Shown: positions 23,088 through 33,834, counted from the stretch's first letter. The stretch: DNA of 64,000 nt from Antilocapra americana (GCA_007570785.1 ML662449.1:8547987-8611986); one strand, 5' to 3'. The notes: generated by a model from the sequence alone, not told the origin. Numbers and translations: made by a program.

Positions 23088-23440
23088 AAACCAGGGGTTG
23101 GCAAATTTTTTATATAAAGAGTCAGATGGTAAATCTTTTAGAATTTGCAGGCTATATAGTCTAAGTTGCAGGGCTTCCCAGGTAGTAGGAGACACAGGAG
23201 ATGTGTGTTCCCATTCCTGGAAGGTCTCCTGGAGCAGGAAATGGCAACTCACTCCATTATTCTTGCCCGGGAAGTCCCAAGGACAGATGAGCCTGGTGGG
23301 CTACAGTCCACGGGGTCACAAAGAGTCAGGACATGCAGGAACTACCACAATATCAGTTGCAATTACTCATCTCTGCTGTCCACTTAAGTACAGTCGCAGA
23401 CAATACCTAAACAAGTGTGTCCAGGTGTATTCCAGGAAAG
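23088..23440 (+). mobile_element. hAT-like DNA transposon relic, second copy
   Basis: The left end 'accaggggttggcaaatttt' with 'gtcagatggtaaatctttta' and 'caggctatatagtctaagtt' matches the element at 4795-5815. The body continues after a Bov-tA as 'gttgcaattactcatctctg'. Confidence 0.68.
23172..23347 (+). mobile_element. Bov-tA SINE
   Basis: Forward Bov-tA, slightly shortened, from 'gggcttcccaggtagtagga' to 'cacaaagagtcaggacatgc'. 'agttgca' occurs on both sides, consistent with a short target-site duplication. Confidence 0.88.
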
Positions 23441-23559
23441 CGTATTGATGGACACTAAAATTTGAATCATGTTCTTTTCATATGTCATTAAATATAATGA
23501 CATTTTAATTTTTTTCCAATCATTTGAAAATGTAAAACCATTCTTAGTTCATGGGCCAT

Positions 23560-24292
23560 GTGTAGTCCCCTCCCATATCACAGTAGCATATGGGAGAAGT
23601 GATGCTACGTAATGTCTAAGATGAGGTTATAAGGACTATACTTTTCCGTCTTGGATGCACGCTATCTCTCGGGTCTCTGCCATGTTGTGTGGTGAGGCCC
23701 CCCAAGGCAAGGAGCCGAAGCCACTACCCAATGTTCAGAGATGAACCGAGGCCTCCTGACAATGCCCATGAGAGTGAGCCTGGAGGCAGAACTTCCTCTT
23801 CCAGTCGAGCCTTCAGATGACTGCAGCCTTGGCTAACAGCTTGTATACAACCTCATGGGAGATTCTGCAATAAAATCACCCCACTAACTCTCCTAGAATT
23901 CTAATATCACAGAAACTGTAAAACTGTGTATGGGGCTTCCCTGGTGGCTCAGTGGTAAAGAATCCACCTGCCAAAGCAGGAGACATGGGTTTGATCCCTG
24001 GTCTGGGAAGATCCCACTTGCCACAGAGCAACTAAGCCAGGGCACCACAACTACTAAGCCTGTGCTCTAAGCCCAGAAGCTCTACCCACTGAAGCCCATG
24101 CACTGCAAGAAGAGAAGCCACTGTAATGAGAAGACCCTGTGCCACAACTAGAGAGTAGCCCCTGCTTGCCGCAACTAGAGAAAAGCCCGCACAGCAATGA
24201 AGATCCAGCACAGCCGAAAAAACAAACAAAAACTGTGTATGTTTTGTAGCTGCTAAGCCTGGGGGTAATTTTTTATGAGTCATAAATTAATG
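23560..24292 (+). mobile_element. Ancient LTR-like element split by a CHR-2 SINE
   Basis: The left part carries 'gccatgttgtgtggtgaggc', 'aaccgaggcctcctgacaat' and 'gccttcagatgactgcagcc', and the right part 'gtagctgctaagcctggggg'. This is the layout of a common mammalian LTR relic whose 3' end reads 'ctcagaaactgtgag...ttttaagccgctaag'. I cannot fix the subfamily. Confidence 0.62.
23934..24228 (+). mobile_element. CHR-2 SINE with target-site duplication
   Basis: Forward CHR-2 from 'ggggcttccctggtggctca' to 'agatccagcacagccgaaaa'. It is flanked by 'aaactgtgtatg' at about 23922 and 24229, which marks the site where it split the older LTR. Confidence 0.93.
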
Positions 24293-25196
24293 CAGCACCT
24301 ATATTCATCCAAGGTCTGTTGGGCTCCTAACACTAACCCTTCACATATTGCTGCTCTCAAGAACCCTCTGCCCTGACTCAAACCCAACAGCTTGTGTGGA
24401 TGTCCAGCCTACAAACCCTGCTGTACTAAGACGCTCCCCGAAACCAAGCCTTAACTCCAGCTTTCGGAATGTCTGTGTTACATGTGGAACTAGTAAAAGA
24501 AGAGGGGGGGAAATGTTCCTACACGTTATTTTCCATAAAACACTGGTCAGATTTTCTGAATCTTGCGGTTTAAAGTATCCTTCCCTCTCAAGAAAAAATA
24601 AGAAATTTAGTCACTGCTTCTTAACCTGTTATATAAATCTCCAGCTCTCCTCAGTCACCCTTTTCAGTATCTTTGCACACAATAAATTTTGTCTTTGAGA
24701 ATTGTGCTTTATTTTTCGATCAGTCACCTGACTTTCCTTTATAATGCACAATCTATTCCACGGTTTATTGCTTCTTACTTGTCAGTATTAAAGGTCCTGT
24801 GATTGTTCAAGATGACATTTTATAAAACATAAGGCAGGAAAAGCAAAAAAAATAATACTCACTCTGCCAAGTCAATCACATGATCCTGACAGAAGCTTGG
24901 AGCCAGGCCTGTCGTCATTAGCAGGAAATCATCTTATTGTATTTTGTGGTTTCAGCACAGTGGAATGTTCATAAACACCGTCTGTGCATTTAGAAAGTGA
25001 TTGGGATTGTACATTCTGCTTCATTGTAAAGAGGTTTGTGAGTCCTGAGCATGTGGGCACATGCGTGCAGGAGGCAATGAGAGACAAAGGGTGGGAAGTG
25101 GAAAATACCCAGTTGTTCTAACCTCCCTTGTTCAACGTGTTTCTCAATTATTCAGAGGACTCTAAATTCAGAACAAACATCAAGAGGTCTTTAAAA
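24293..25196. other. Unassigned intergenic DNA
   Basis: A 116-codon + frame (24348-24698) has no recognisable domain and no splice context. Nothing else is named. Confidence 0.4.
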
Positions 25197-25400
25197 GGGC
25201 TTCCCTGGAGGTTCAATGGTTAAGAATCCACCTGCCAATGTAGAAGACATGGTTCAATCCCTGGTCTGAGAAGATCTCACATTGCAGGGAGTGGGTGGCA
25301 GAGGCAACTAAGCCCACGCACAGCAACTACTGAGCCCTCACACCCTAGAGCCTGTGCTCCACAACAGGAGAAGGCACCGCAATGAGAAGCCTGTGCAGTA
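25197..25400 (+). mobile_element. CHR-2 SINE, 3' truncated
   Basis: Forward CHR-2: 'gggcttccctggaggttcaa', 'ccctagagcctgtgctccac' and 'aatgagaagcctgtgcag'. The final third is missing. Confidence 0.88.
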
Positions 25401-26054
25401 CCTTCACTGGTCCTTCTTTGGGAAACAGCACCCTTTATTGGGGGAAATGATTCTCTCTCCAAGCATTCAGTTCTAAAAATTCTAGTTCCAATGATTCCTG
25501 AGGTTCAGCTGAGCCTTCCCCTCTGCTACATATGGCTTCATCCACTCTTTATTTTGTTACATAATATACCCAGCTTTCCCTAAACTGGTTAGAACAGAAC
25601 TTGGAACTGCTTGCAAATGAGTCCCAACTAATTCAGGTGTTGTGTTGTGATATAAATAAAAGAATAAGAAACACAAGGCATATTAAAAAGAAAAAAGTAG
25701 AGAATTGTGTAAGAGAGTCTATAAATATAATTATCTGCTGGTGCATCATGTGGTGTTCAGCTAAAGTGAATTTGAAAAAATAGTATTATATTTGTGACAA
25801 AAATTATTAAAATTGCTGTAACACCTGCATGCTAAAAGACATCTATTAGTAAGTAAAATATGCCCATTGCTAAACTTCTTACCAATCAGATACAACCTAT
25901 AATACTGTTTTACAGCCAGACATTTTGCCATTGTTCTATGCATTCACAGAGTAAGAAACTTTGAACTGGGGAAGATGAAAAAATTCTGGAGATGGGTGTG
26001 GGTGATAGTTGCACAAACAATGAATGTGTTTAATGCCACAGAACTATATTTGTT
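25401..26054. other. Unassigned intergenic DNA
   Basis: No gene or clear repeat is seen. Confidence 0.4.
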
Positions 26055-26125
26055 ATTGTTTAGTTTAGTTATGGACTCTTTGCAACCCCATGGACTATAG
26101 CCCAACAGGCTCCTGTTTATCAGTT
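26055..26125 (-). mobile_element. Bov SINE fragment
   Basis: It holds only the block 'gtttagtttagttatggact' to 'atagcccaacaggctcctg' of a reverse Bov-tA. Confidence 0.8.
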
Positions 26126-26229
26126 TCCCAAAAAAAGGTAATAATGGTTGCCTTGTTGATAAACAACATTTAAGGTCATCAGTTTGAGATAATAATACTA
26201 GACAACTTAAAACTATAGTTTTGTTTCAG

Positions 26230-26420
26230 ACAAAAAAATAGCTATAATTTATTGAGTTTCTATACGTTACTGATACTCTTGTGGGTTTTATCCATTCTCT
26301 CTTGATTCTACCATTGAACAAATGATTTTAAAAAATAAGGGGGTACTGATATGCTAAATACCTTAGTTTGTTCAAGGTCAGCCAGCTTGTAATCAGCAGA
26401 ACTGAGATACAAACACATCC
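26230..26420 (-). mobile_element. MIR SINE (diverged)
   Basis: 'taatttattgagtttctata' at the start and 'ttgttcaaggtcagccagct' near the end follow the MIR complement. Confidence 0.62.
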
Positions 26421-26559
26421 ATTAAACTCCATTCCCAACTTCTTTGCACATTTATATCAATTATGAGAAATTTTGCTATTACTTTGACATTTATTAATTC
26501 TATCTTAAGAAGCTGCATTTTATTGTTCCACAAATGTTATTCCTAATGCAAGTTGCCCA

Positions 26560-26760
26560 GCATTTATAACACCTCATATTTGGAAAGTAATTTATTTTTT
26601 CAAATGCTTTCCCTTTTCTCATTTAATTTTCATGACATTGGGAAGGAAGTGTTTTAATTCCCATCTTGCAGAAAATGATAAATGAAATGCAAAGATTGAA
26701 GTGCCTTGCATAAAAGAAACCAATTAGTGACTGAGCTAGGATTAAAACTGAAGTACTCTT
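26560..26760 (-). mobile_element. MIR SINE
   Basis: 'tctcatttaattttcatgac', 'cccatcttgcagaaaatgat' and 'gactgagctaggattaaaac' follow the MIR complement. Confidence 0.72.
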
Positions 26761-27144
26761 ACTCCATGTTTAACACCCTCTTCAATACCTAGGTGGAAAT
26801 TGGCTAGAGACTGTGGGGCTGTTGAACAAAAAGTTGAGAAAAAAAGTGAAATTTTAAAAAGACTTTCAAATAATTCCAAAAAGTTATCATCTTCTTCCCA
26901 GCCCCATCCACCAAAGTAACTAACATTAAGTTTGCTGTATACCCTCTAACTTTTTAATATGCTAATAAAAGCATATATAAATTTATTTGGGGTTTTTTTT
27001 AGTGTTTTAAAATACTATCATACTATAGATGTTATTTGAAATTAGATTTTTTCCTCTTTTTTATTCTACATAAATCATATGGATATCATTACTTTTCAAG
27101 ATATGGAAAAAGCATAGGAGGACATGTTTAAAATAAGATCGAAG
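26761..27144. other. Unassigned AT-rich DNA
   Basis: No gene or named repeat is seen. Confidence 0.4.
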
Positions 27145-27480
27145 TTCAATTTAACAAATACTTACAGAGTACCTACAGTGTGCCAGGCACTATTCTGTGC
27201 ATTCTGGGGATACAACAAAAAACTTAGCTTAGTCACTCAGTTGTGTCCAACTCTTTGCAACCCCATGGACTGTAGCCCACCAGGGTCCTCTGTCCATGGG
27301 ATTTTCCAGTCAAGAATACTGGAATGGGTTGCCATTTCCTTCTCCAGGGGATCTTTCTGACCCAGGGATCGAACCCACATCTCCTATGTCTCCTGTGTCT
27401 TCTGCATTGCAGGAAGATTCTTTACCACTAGAGCCATCTGGGAAGCCCTAGATAAAAATGCATGCCCTCAGGCTTCCACA
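27145..27480 (-). mobile_element. L2-like fragment split by a Bov-tA
   Basis: 'cagagtacctacagtgtgcc', 'aggcactattctgtgcattc' and 'ggggatacaacaaaa' are followed, after the SINE, by 'aaaaatgcatgccctcaggc'. This is the order of the common L2 3' end complement. Confidence 0.72.
27222..27449 (-). mobile_element. Bov-tA SINE
   Basis: Reverse Bov-tA from 'cttagcttagtcactcagtt' to 'agagccatctgggaagccct'. An extra 'tctcctgtgtcttctgcatt' block near the tRNA-like part suggests a small internal duplication. Confidence 0.92.
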
Positions 27481-27534
27481 GTTTGCCACTGTGTAGCTGC
27501 CCCATCTTTATCATTCATACTTCTAAACATATGC

Positions 27535-27965
27535 TTGCTGATACAACAAAAAATTCATTATTTTAACAGTGGCATAAATTCTATATTATGGATATATGAG
27601 AAGATTTTTCAGCCAGTTATTCATTGGTTAACACTCAATTTATGCTTAGTTTTGATTTTCACTATCAGAGCTGCAATAAGCACCCATAACAACAACAACA
27701 ATTACATATATCCAATTCTATACAATATAACAATGTCTTTATTTCTTCTGAAGGATAGGTTTCTTAAAGTAGGACTTCTCATCCTATGTATACATATATG
27801 TTGTTTAATAAAGTTGGAATAAATTCATCAGATTACTACTAGGAGGCTGATTTCCCCACATCTTTACCAACACTGAATTTAAAAGCCTTTTAAATTTTTT
27901 CCTACTGATAGGCCAAATAGTTTGATATTACTGATTCAATCTGCATTCTTCTGAGAATGAGAAGA
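27535..27965 (-). mobile_element. Old L1 3' UTR/ORF2 fragment
   Basis: Reverse L1-like text: 'ttcagccagttattcattgg', 'tatcagagctgcaataagca' and 'taccaacactgaatttaaaa'. It includes an (AAC)n run at about 27688-27702. Confidence 0.6.
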
Positions 27966-27989
27966 ATGCAGAGATGCTGAACATCCTTG

Positions 27990-28203
27990 TGTGTGTGTTA
28001 GTTGCTCAGTCGTGTCTGACTCTTTGCAACCCCAAGGACTGTAGCCCACCAGGCTCATCTGTCCATGGAATTCTCCAAGCAAGAATACTGGAGTGGTTTG
28101 CCACATCCTTATTCACGGGATCTTCCTGAACCAGGGATAGAACCAGGGTTTCCAGCTTTAGCAGACAGATTCTTTACTGTTCAAGCTACCCAGGAAGCCC
28201 AAA
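27990..28203 (-). mobile_element. Bov-tA SINE
   Basis: Reverse Bov-tA from 'gtgtgtgttagttgctcagt' to 'gctacccaggaagcccaaat'. Confidence 0.92.
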
Positions 28204-28253
28204 TAGTGACTATTTGCATTTCCACCTAATAACAGTTGTTAATATTAGATTCA

Positions 28254-28445
28254 GCACTGGGATATGCATTATCTCATTCGATCCTCACAGCAACCATATC
28301 AAAGAGATAGCATCTACTTGCCCCTCCCTTATTTTACAGAAGAGAAAACCATTTCCAAGAGGTAGTGAAACACCTCAAGGTTTCACAACTAGCAAACACA
28401 CAAGGTTGCACAACTAGCAAAGTGGTAGAGTGGGGATTTTTAACA
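28254..28445 (-). mobile_element. MIR SINE with internal 25-bp tandem duplication
   Basis: 'gatatgcattatctcattcg', 'atcctcacagcaaccatatc' and 'ttattttacagaagagaaaa' follow the MIR complement. Near its end a 25-bp unit beginning 'caaggttt' (28376) is repeated at 28401. Confidence 0.78.
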
Positions 28446-28610
28446 AGTCTGATTGTAGTGATTCTCGGCTTAATCACTGCACCAACTGCTTCTGCTGCCA
28501 GGAACATTTTCAAGCCACTTCCTCCAGCATTACTCACTCCCTTCTAGTGAAGTCTGAACAAATTGGTTAAATTAGCAAAAACTCGAAGAGTCCTTTTTCC
28601 AAAGATGGTC

Positions 28611-28815
28611 TTCCCTGGTGGCTCAGATGGTAACGTGTCTGACTATAATGCAGGAGACCGAGGTTCAATCCCTGGGTTGGGAAGATCCCCTAGAAAAGGA
28701 AATGGCAACCCACTCCAGTACTCTTGCCTGGAGAATTCCATGTACAGAGGAGCCTGGTGGGCTACAGTCCATGGGGTCACAGTCAGACACGACTCAGGGA
28801 CTAACACTTTCACTT
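28611..28815 (+). mobile_element. Bov-tA SINE
   Basis: Well preserved forward Bov-tA from 'cttccctggtggctcagatg' to 'cagggactaacactttcac', followed by an A/T-rich tail. Confidence 0.93.
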
Positions 28816-29779
28816 TTTTAAATAAATTAATATATATGGATATATATATCAGTATTTTCAGATGGAAAATAACAGTAATGTTGGTAACTGTGGTGTGATG
28901 GGCAAATCTATCCAATGTCAGGGAAACAAATGACCATACCCAATTCTGCAGCTCTACAGAATTTAATACCCTTCAAAGAGTAGCGTAGGGAATATTGCAG
29001 ACCATCCTGAAATGAGAATTAAAGCTGATTTATTTTTATTAGAAATAAAGGAACCAGGTTTGTTCCTTTTCTTAAGGAAAAAAAAAGGCTGATTTATATT
29101 TGTAGAATGTAGGAAACAAATCACCTTCGAGATGGAGCTATTTCTAAAGAGAAGTATTACTACCGCGGGTGAGCAAAAACCACCGAACGCGCCCCTTGGT
29201 CCTCACTAACCTGCTTCTCCATTCCCCAGGTGTGCTCCGCGGCCCTGGTACTATCCACGAGGTGGTGCTGAAGCAGGTGATCATTCCCCGCTATCTGAAG
29301 CCATTCCCAGTGGAGCCATAACACCCTTGGTCTCCCCTTGCCTCCAAAATCTCGAGCTGTCAACCGACTTCTACATGCTTAATACGCAAAACTGAAGTCT
29401 GCGGGTGTCGCACCGGATGCCCTGACAATAATCTTTTTACTGATCCCTCCTCTTGGCCACTGTCACCATGCCTTAGACCCATGCCAGTTCCTCTGACAGG
29501 ATTATAATAGCTCATCTTACAAGAATAGTGTAAATGTATGTGATTCATTACACGGTGTCATTCTTGAGACAAGGACACGCATAATGGAAATACACATCCA
29601 GTAGAAGATGTAGCTCCTTGAATGTGTATTGGTTATTTTCTTTTTCTCCTCTTTTTTTTTTTTTTTTTTTGCGCGCATTCCTAATCCAGGATGGTTTGCA
29701 GTCCACATTAGATGGAATTGCTCATATCCTCAGCATTGTCCCCTAAGCTTTGGAAAGACATGTTTCCTGAGATTAAAAT
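28816..29779. other. Region upstream of the CNRIP1 CpG island
   Basis: Mixed unique DNA. A segment at 29150-29480 is CpG-richer than its flanks (two 'ccgcgg' or 'ccgcgg'-like sites) and may be a CpG shore. A T19 run lies at 29652-29670. The short open frames here show no family motif. I see no exon. Confidence 0.4.
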
Positions 29780-30105
29780 CACTAGCTAACGGTTTCCTGC
29801 CCCGCTTTGGCCCCTCGGCCTCCTCCTGCCTGGCTGGGGCCACGTCCGCAAGCAACGGTGTCCACAGCCCTTCGCTGTGCGAGGGGATATCCAGATTCCG
29901 AGGTCTCGAGGGTGGATGCAGTGCCTCTTAAACCCAGGACCTACCCCATCCCGCCCCATCCTCCCCTCCGCCCGCCCTGCGCCGCCCTAGGAGGAGCCTA
30001 AAGGTCCGCTTCCCCCGCTGAAGGGGATTGTAATGCGTAAACAGGATTAACTCTTTCCTCCAGCTGCGCGGATCGGCCCGCGGCCTGCGGGCCGGAGTGA
30101 GCCCC

Positions 30106-30270
30106 ATGGGTGCGCGGAGCGCGCGGCTCGGGGAGTGGGGGATGTGGGAGCACGGGACCTCGGAGCTGTCCCTGGGGCCCGCTTCTTCGCAGAGGGGTGG
30201 GGGGGACCACAGCCTGCGGAGCTGCTTCTGGGAAGCCGGGGCTGACGGCCGCGACGGCTCGGGCTCCTAG
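30106..30270 (+). CDS. Possible upstream ORF in the CNRIP1 leader
   Basis: An ATG at 30106 opens a 54-codon frame that closes with TAG at 30268-30270, 132 nt before the CNRIP1 start. It is the ATG next upstream of the main start within the island. Its context has C at -3 and G at +4, weaker than the main start. The product is Gly/Ser/Arg-rich with no known family. It matters only if transcripts start upstream of 30106, which I cannot see. Confidence 0.25.
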   Translation: MGARSARLGEWGMWEHGTSELSLGPASSQRGGGDHSLRSCFWEAGADGRDGSGS

Positions 30271-30402
30271 CGGCAGCCTCCGCTCCGCCACCTCCCTCTC
30301 CCTCCCCGCGCTTCCTCTCCGCCCACCGCGCTCCAGCCGCCCGGTTGCCGCCGGCTCAGTCCTCCGCCCCCCCGGAGCCGCCGCGCCCGCCCGCGCCCAG
30401 CC

Positions 30403-30581
30403 ATGGGAGACCTGCCGGGCCTCGTGCGCCTCTCCATCGCCCTGCGCATCCAGCCGAACGACGGCCCGGTTTTCTACAAGGTGGACGGGCAGCGCTTCGG
30501 CCAGAACCGCACCATCAAGCTGCTCACGGGCTCCTCCTACAAGGTGGAGGTGAAGATTAAGCCCACCACGCTGCAGGTCGA
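30403..30581 (+). CDS. CNRIP1: CNRIP1 coding exon 1 (residues 1-60, part)
   Basis: The start ATG has a strong context (gccATGg) and is followed by the highly conserved N-terminus beginning [20 protein letters not shown]. The exon encodes the first 59 residues and two bases of the Glu-60 codon, ending at a consensus donor (ga|gtgagt). Split-codon phase matches exon 2, where the first base completes GAG. If intron 1 were retained, an in-frame TGA just past the donor (30583-30585) would stop translation at residue 60. This segment forms the first strands of a beta-rich protein; no signal peptide or membrane segment is seen, in keeping with a cytosolic protein. Confidence 0.97.
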
Positions 30582-32653
30582 GTGAGTGCGGGCGCGCGCA
30601 GCGACTGACCGGCCCGGCTAGGGATACCCTGGGTGGGCCGAGGCCCCCGGGACAGCCAGAGCCTCCCCCGGCCACCTCTTGCCTCTCACCGCGCCCGGAG
30701 GGCCCAGGGGGTTTGGGGGCGAGGGTGGTATGAGGTCAGCTCTCTGCTCCCTAGGTCATCTCCTTTGCTGTTCTCGCTTCCCTCCACGCCTCGAAGGGTG
30801 AGGTGTTTAAAACTGCAACTGGAAGCCAGGGGATTGGGGACTTTTTCTTGTAAATTTCTCATCCCTTCTGTCCAGCCGTGGATGCGGACCCTCAGGCGGC
30901 CGGGGTGGGGCGGAGGGGAGAAGCTCGCCTTGGGCTTCACCTACCGCAATTCCGGTTCATCTCCGCAGGGTTCTGCGAGATTGAAGGAGGGAGAAAGGCT
31001 GAGTAATGAGGTATAAAATTGGGGATGGCTGATTACTGGGGCTTCTTAAGGATGCTAGCCACACATCCATCAGCCATTATGAGCCTGGAACCCCGGGGCT
31101 GGAAGAGCAAGACAGACGGAGGGCAGCCTTCCCCTCTTAGGCCTAGTTTCCCTTGCCTGGTGTGTTTCTTTTTCTCCTGAATTATCTGTTCGGCCTGGTG
31201 ATGGGATTAGCAACATCCTTACAACAAAAGGATGGTGGTGTGTGTATCTGTGTGTGTGTCTGTGTGTGGCAGGAACTATCTCGTCTCTCCTATCAGAGAA
31301 TCAGAGAGTGATGTATCCAGTAAGCCTCCGGCTAGAAAGTCAGTGTGGAAGGGTGCAGGAACTTTACAGGGAAGTATCCTTTACCATAAGAGGTGGAGTC
31401 CTTTACCTCTTAGCTTTTATTTAAGCATGGCGTGAAGTCTAGTGTGGAAAGAGGAAAGAAACCACCCCGTATTGTATCTACTACCATTTGCTGAGCTCAG
31501 AACGTGGGGTGGAGAGGGCTGATAGCTTAAGTCTCCCCCAGTAATTCAACAAAGTTGTATCAGCCAGTAGACTTTAATTCAACAAAGTTATATTGGCCTT
31601 CTAGGTGCCAGGCTCCAGTTGAAAGACCTAGAATCAAACCTGGCTTGATTCTGATACTCTTGGTCCATTTACTTGTCAGCATCCTCAGCAGCTCCAAGCA
31701 TCCATTATCCTCACATTTCCCAGTGTTCTGTGCATCTAGATATGATCTAGACCTTTCCTTTTCCTTCTTTCCTGGCAAACCCTTGTACCAAGTTACCTGA
31801 TCTAGTTGCCTCAGGATAGTCCTCTATTTTTCAAGTTAATCTAAAATCAAATTTTTGTTAACGATAAAACTTTTTTCTTGTTATACTTTAATTTTACCAA
31901 AGTGCTTCAACGCCCTAACCAGTGGTTTTCAAACCTGAGTGTACATGAGAATCACCTGGAGTGCTCTTTAAAACACAGATGACTGAACCTCACCTTAAGT
32001 AGATGTAGTAAACTCTAGCACTAGAGTGGAGTTTAAGAATTTGCTTTCTGATAGGTTGGCAGATGATACTGACATTGCTGGTCCAGGGATGACACTCTAA
32101 GAACCATTATCCTAACATGAGGAAATAATGCAGTGAGAATTTTTGGTATATGCCTGGCTTGAGGAAGAGTATCCCCCAAATCATGTGACCCCTAATGTTG
32201 TTGAAACAAAAAAAATTATTAGAGAACTCGTTCAGTAGTTCAGAATTCTACCTGTGCATTAGAATCACCTCTGCAATGTTAAAATAAATTTACAAATGCG
32301 CAAACCACACCCCAAGCCAAGTGTTTGAGATAGGCTGGGTATAGCTAGATTTTTAAAAGTTCCACGGATGAGGAACTAAAGAGGAAGACCATTGACAGAA
32401 TCTGACTTAGCCTTGTACAAGTATTCTGGATGAGAATACTCATGTCAATCCAGAGAGATTAAACAGTTGATCTAGGTTCACATGACTGGTTAGTTGGGAA
32501 AGACAAGCTCCCTAAAGTTTCAGAACTTTCTATCATGCATCATTGTTTCTGTTAGCCAACCCTGTGTGGTTTCTGCCCAGGGTTATGGTCCAGACCAGGA
32601 CAGAGTGCCTAAGCTAATTTCTACCATACATGGTCAGCTCAAGTCCTTTGCAG
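30582..32653 (+). other. CNRIP1: CNRIP1 intron 1
   Basis: The 2072-bp intron begins in the CpG island. It holds a GT-rich stretch at about 31232-31268, a MER5A relic (31915-32108), and a probable further hAT fragment at 32230-32370 ('gcattagaatcacctctgca', 'caaaccacaccccaagccaa'). No further exon is seen. Confidence 0.8.
31915..32108 (+). mobile_element. MER5A-type hAT-Charlie element
   Basis: The left end 'cagtggttttcaaacctgag', then 'tgagaatcacctggagtgct', 'taagaatttgctttctgata' and the right end 'gacactctaagaaccattat' match the MER5A consensus, with both terminal repeats (cagtggtt.../...agaaccatt) visible. Confidence 0.87.
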
Positions 32654-32804
32654 GAACATTTCCATCGGTGGTGTGATTGTCCCACTGGAACTGAAGTCTA
32701 AAGAGCCTGATGGGGACAGAATCGTATATACGGGAACATATGACACAGAAGGTGTGGCCCCAACCAAGAGTGGAGAACGGCAGCCCATCCAGATCACCAT
32801 GCCG
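32654..32804 (+). CDS. CNRIP1: CNRIP1 coding exon 2 (residues 60-110)
   Basis: The exon follows a tttgcag acceptor and completes the split Glu codon, then reads Asn-Ile-Ser-Ile-Gly-Gly-Val. It ends after the Met-Pro codons (ATG CCG) with donor gtaagg, between codons, so exon 3 starts in phase 0. It carries the central conserved motif [10 protein letters not shown] and the YTGTYDTEG segment. Reading on past the donor gives 18 more codons and a TAA at 32859-32861 (see findings). The first and last codons match known vertebrate CNRIP1 junctions. Confidence 0.97.
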
Positions 32805-32961
32805 GTAAGGTCTACTTGGGAGTGTTGGGGTATGATGCCAAAGCAAATGGAAACCATGTAAAAGAAAATATTCACTAGTTTCCCTTAAGAAAGGATATAA
32901 AATCAAATATTATGAAATGTTATATCAGCTCATAGTTTCATATATTTGCTCATAATGTCCC

Positions 32962-33183
32962 AGTTGTTGTTATTTTAGTCTCTAAGTCGTGTCCAATTCT
33001 TTTGTGACCCCTTGGACACAGGGATTCATGCCAGGTTCCTCTGTCTATGGGATTTCCCAGACAAGAATACTCGAGTAGGTTGCCATTTCCTTCGCCAGAG
33101 GATCTTCCCAACCCAAGGATTGAACCCACATCTCCTGCCTTGGCAGGCAGATTTTTTACCACTGAGCCACCTGGGAAGCCCAG
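32962..33183 (-). mobile_element. Bov-tA SINE in intron 2
   Basis: Reverse Bov-tA from 'ttgttgttattttagtctct' to 'gagccacctgggaagccc', antisense to CNRIP1, about 160 bp after exon 2. Confidence 0.92.
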
Positions 33184-33284
33184 TGTCTCAGTACAGTGAA
33201 TTAAATAATCCATGCTTCTCCAATGATCAGTTTTATAGTAATTTCTTTGTGGCAAAAATTTAATTCTCTCCCTACATTTTTGTT

Positions 33285-33800
33285 TTCTGTTCCATTGATC
33301 TGCCTATACTTATGCCACTACTGCATTGTTTTAAATGCATTGTTTTTATAGTACATGTTTGTATATTTTGTAATTGGCCACCTTACTGAACTTGCTTACT
33401 AAAATTCTTCATTCGATGATCTTGGATTTTTCAGGTAAGACAGTCATAATCTATTAACACATATAATTGTGTCATTTTCTGGATTTTTTTTTTCTGCCCT
33501 CGTTGTATTGGCTAATGTTTCTAGAATAATGTTTTCCACTAATAGTGGTAATCCTTATCTCCAGCGTTTCACTATTAGATATACTGTTAGTTTCAAATAT
33601 TTATCTTGTTAAAGCATCCTTTTTCTGGTTCATTAAGAGATAATTGGGAGATGTGCTGAATTTCATTTCATTCCTTTACCTATCTATGGAAATACTTTGA
33701 AATACTAAAACTTCTCTTTATTTCTTAAAACAGACCCTACTTAACGTCATTTATCATTTTTAATATATTGTTACATTGAAAATGCTAATATTTAAGGGTT
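33285..33800 (-). mobile_element. Old L1 ORF2 fragment
   Basis: Reverse L1 text: 'ttccattgatctgcctatac', 'tgccactactgcattgtttt' and 'ttggctaatgtttctagaat'. It is antisense to the gene. Confidence 0.75.
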
Positions 33801-33834
33801 TTAATTTTTAATTATTTTTTTGTTTGGCTGATTT

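Larger units (their letters stand above)
29780..30760 (+). promoter_or_regulatory. CNRIP1: CpG-island promoter of CNRIP1
   Basis: About 1 kb of dense G+C and CpG covers the 5' flank, exon 1 and the start of intron 1, unlike the A/T-rich surroundings. I see no TATA box at a usual distance, so dispersed CpG-island initiation is likely, and the transcription start cannot be read from sequence alone. A perfect 7-bp inverted repeat (ggcccgc / gcgggcc, 5-nt loop) lies at 30075-30093. Pyrimidine-rich DNA at 30290-30340 precedes the start codon. Confidence 0.85.

Noticed and set aside
1..29000. Exons of PLEK or PPP3R1, the usual neighbours of CNRIP1
   Set aside because: I recognised no coding segment of either gene. 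By the mammalian gene order they should lie outside the window.
29998..30675. 225-codon minus-strand and 147-codon plus-strand frames across the CpG island
   Set aside because: Stop-poor frames are expected in CpG islands. They overlap CNRIP1 exon 1 in other frames and show low-complexity Gly/Ala/Arg/Pro composition.
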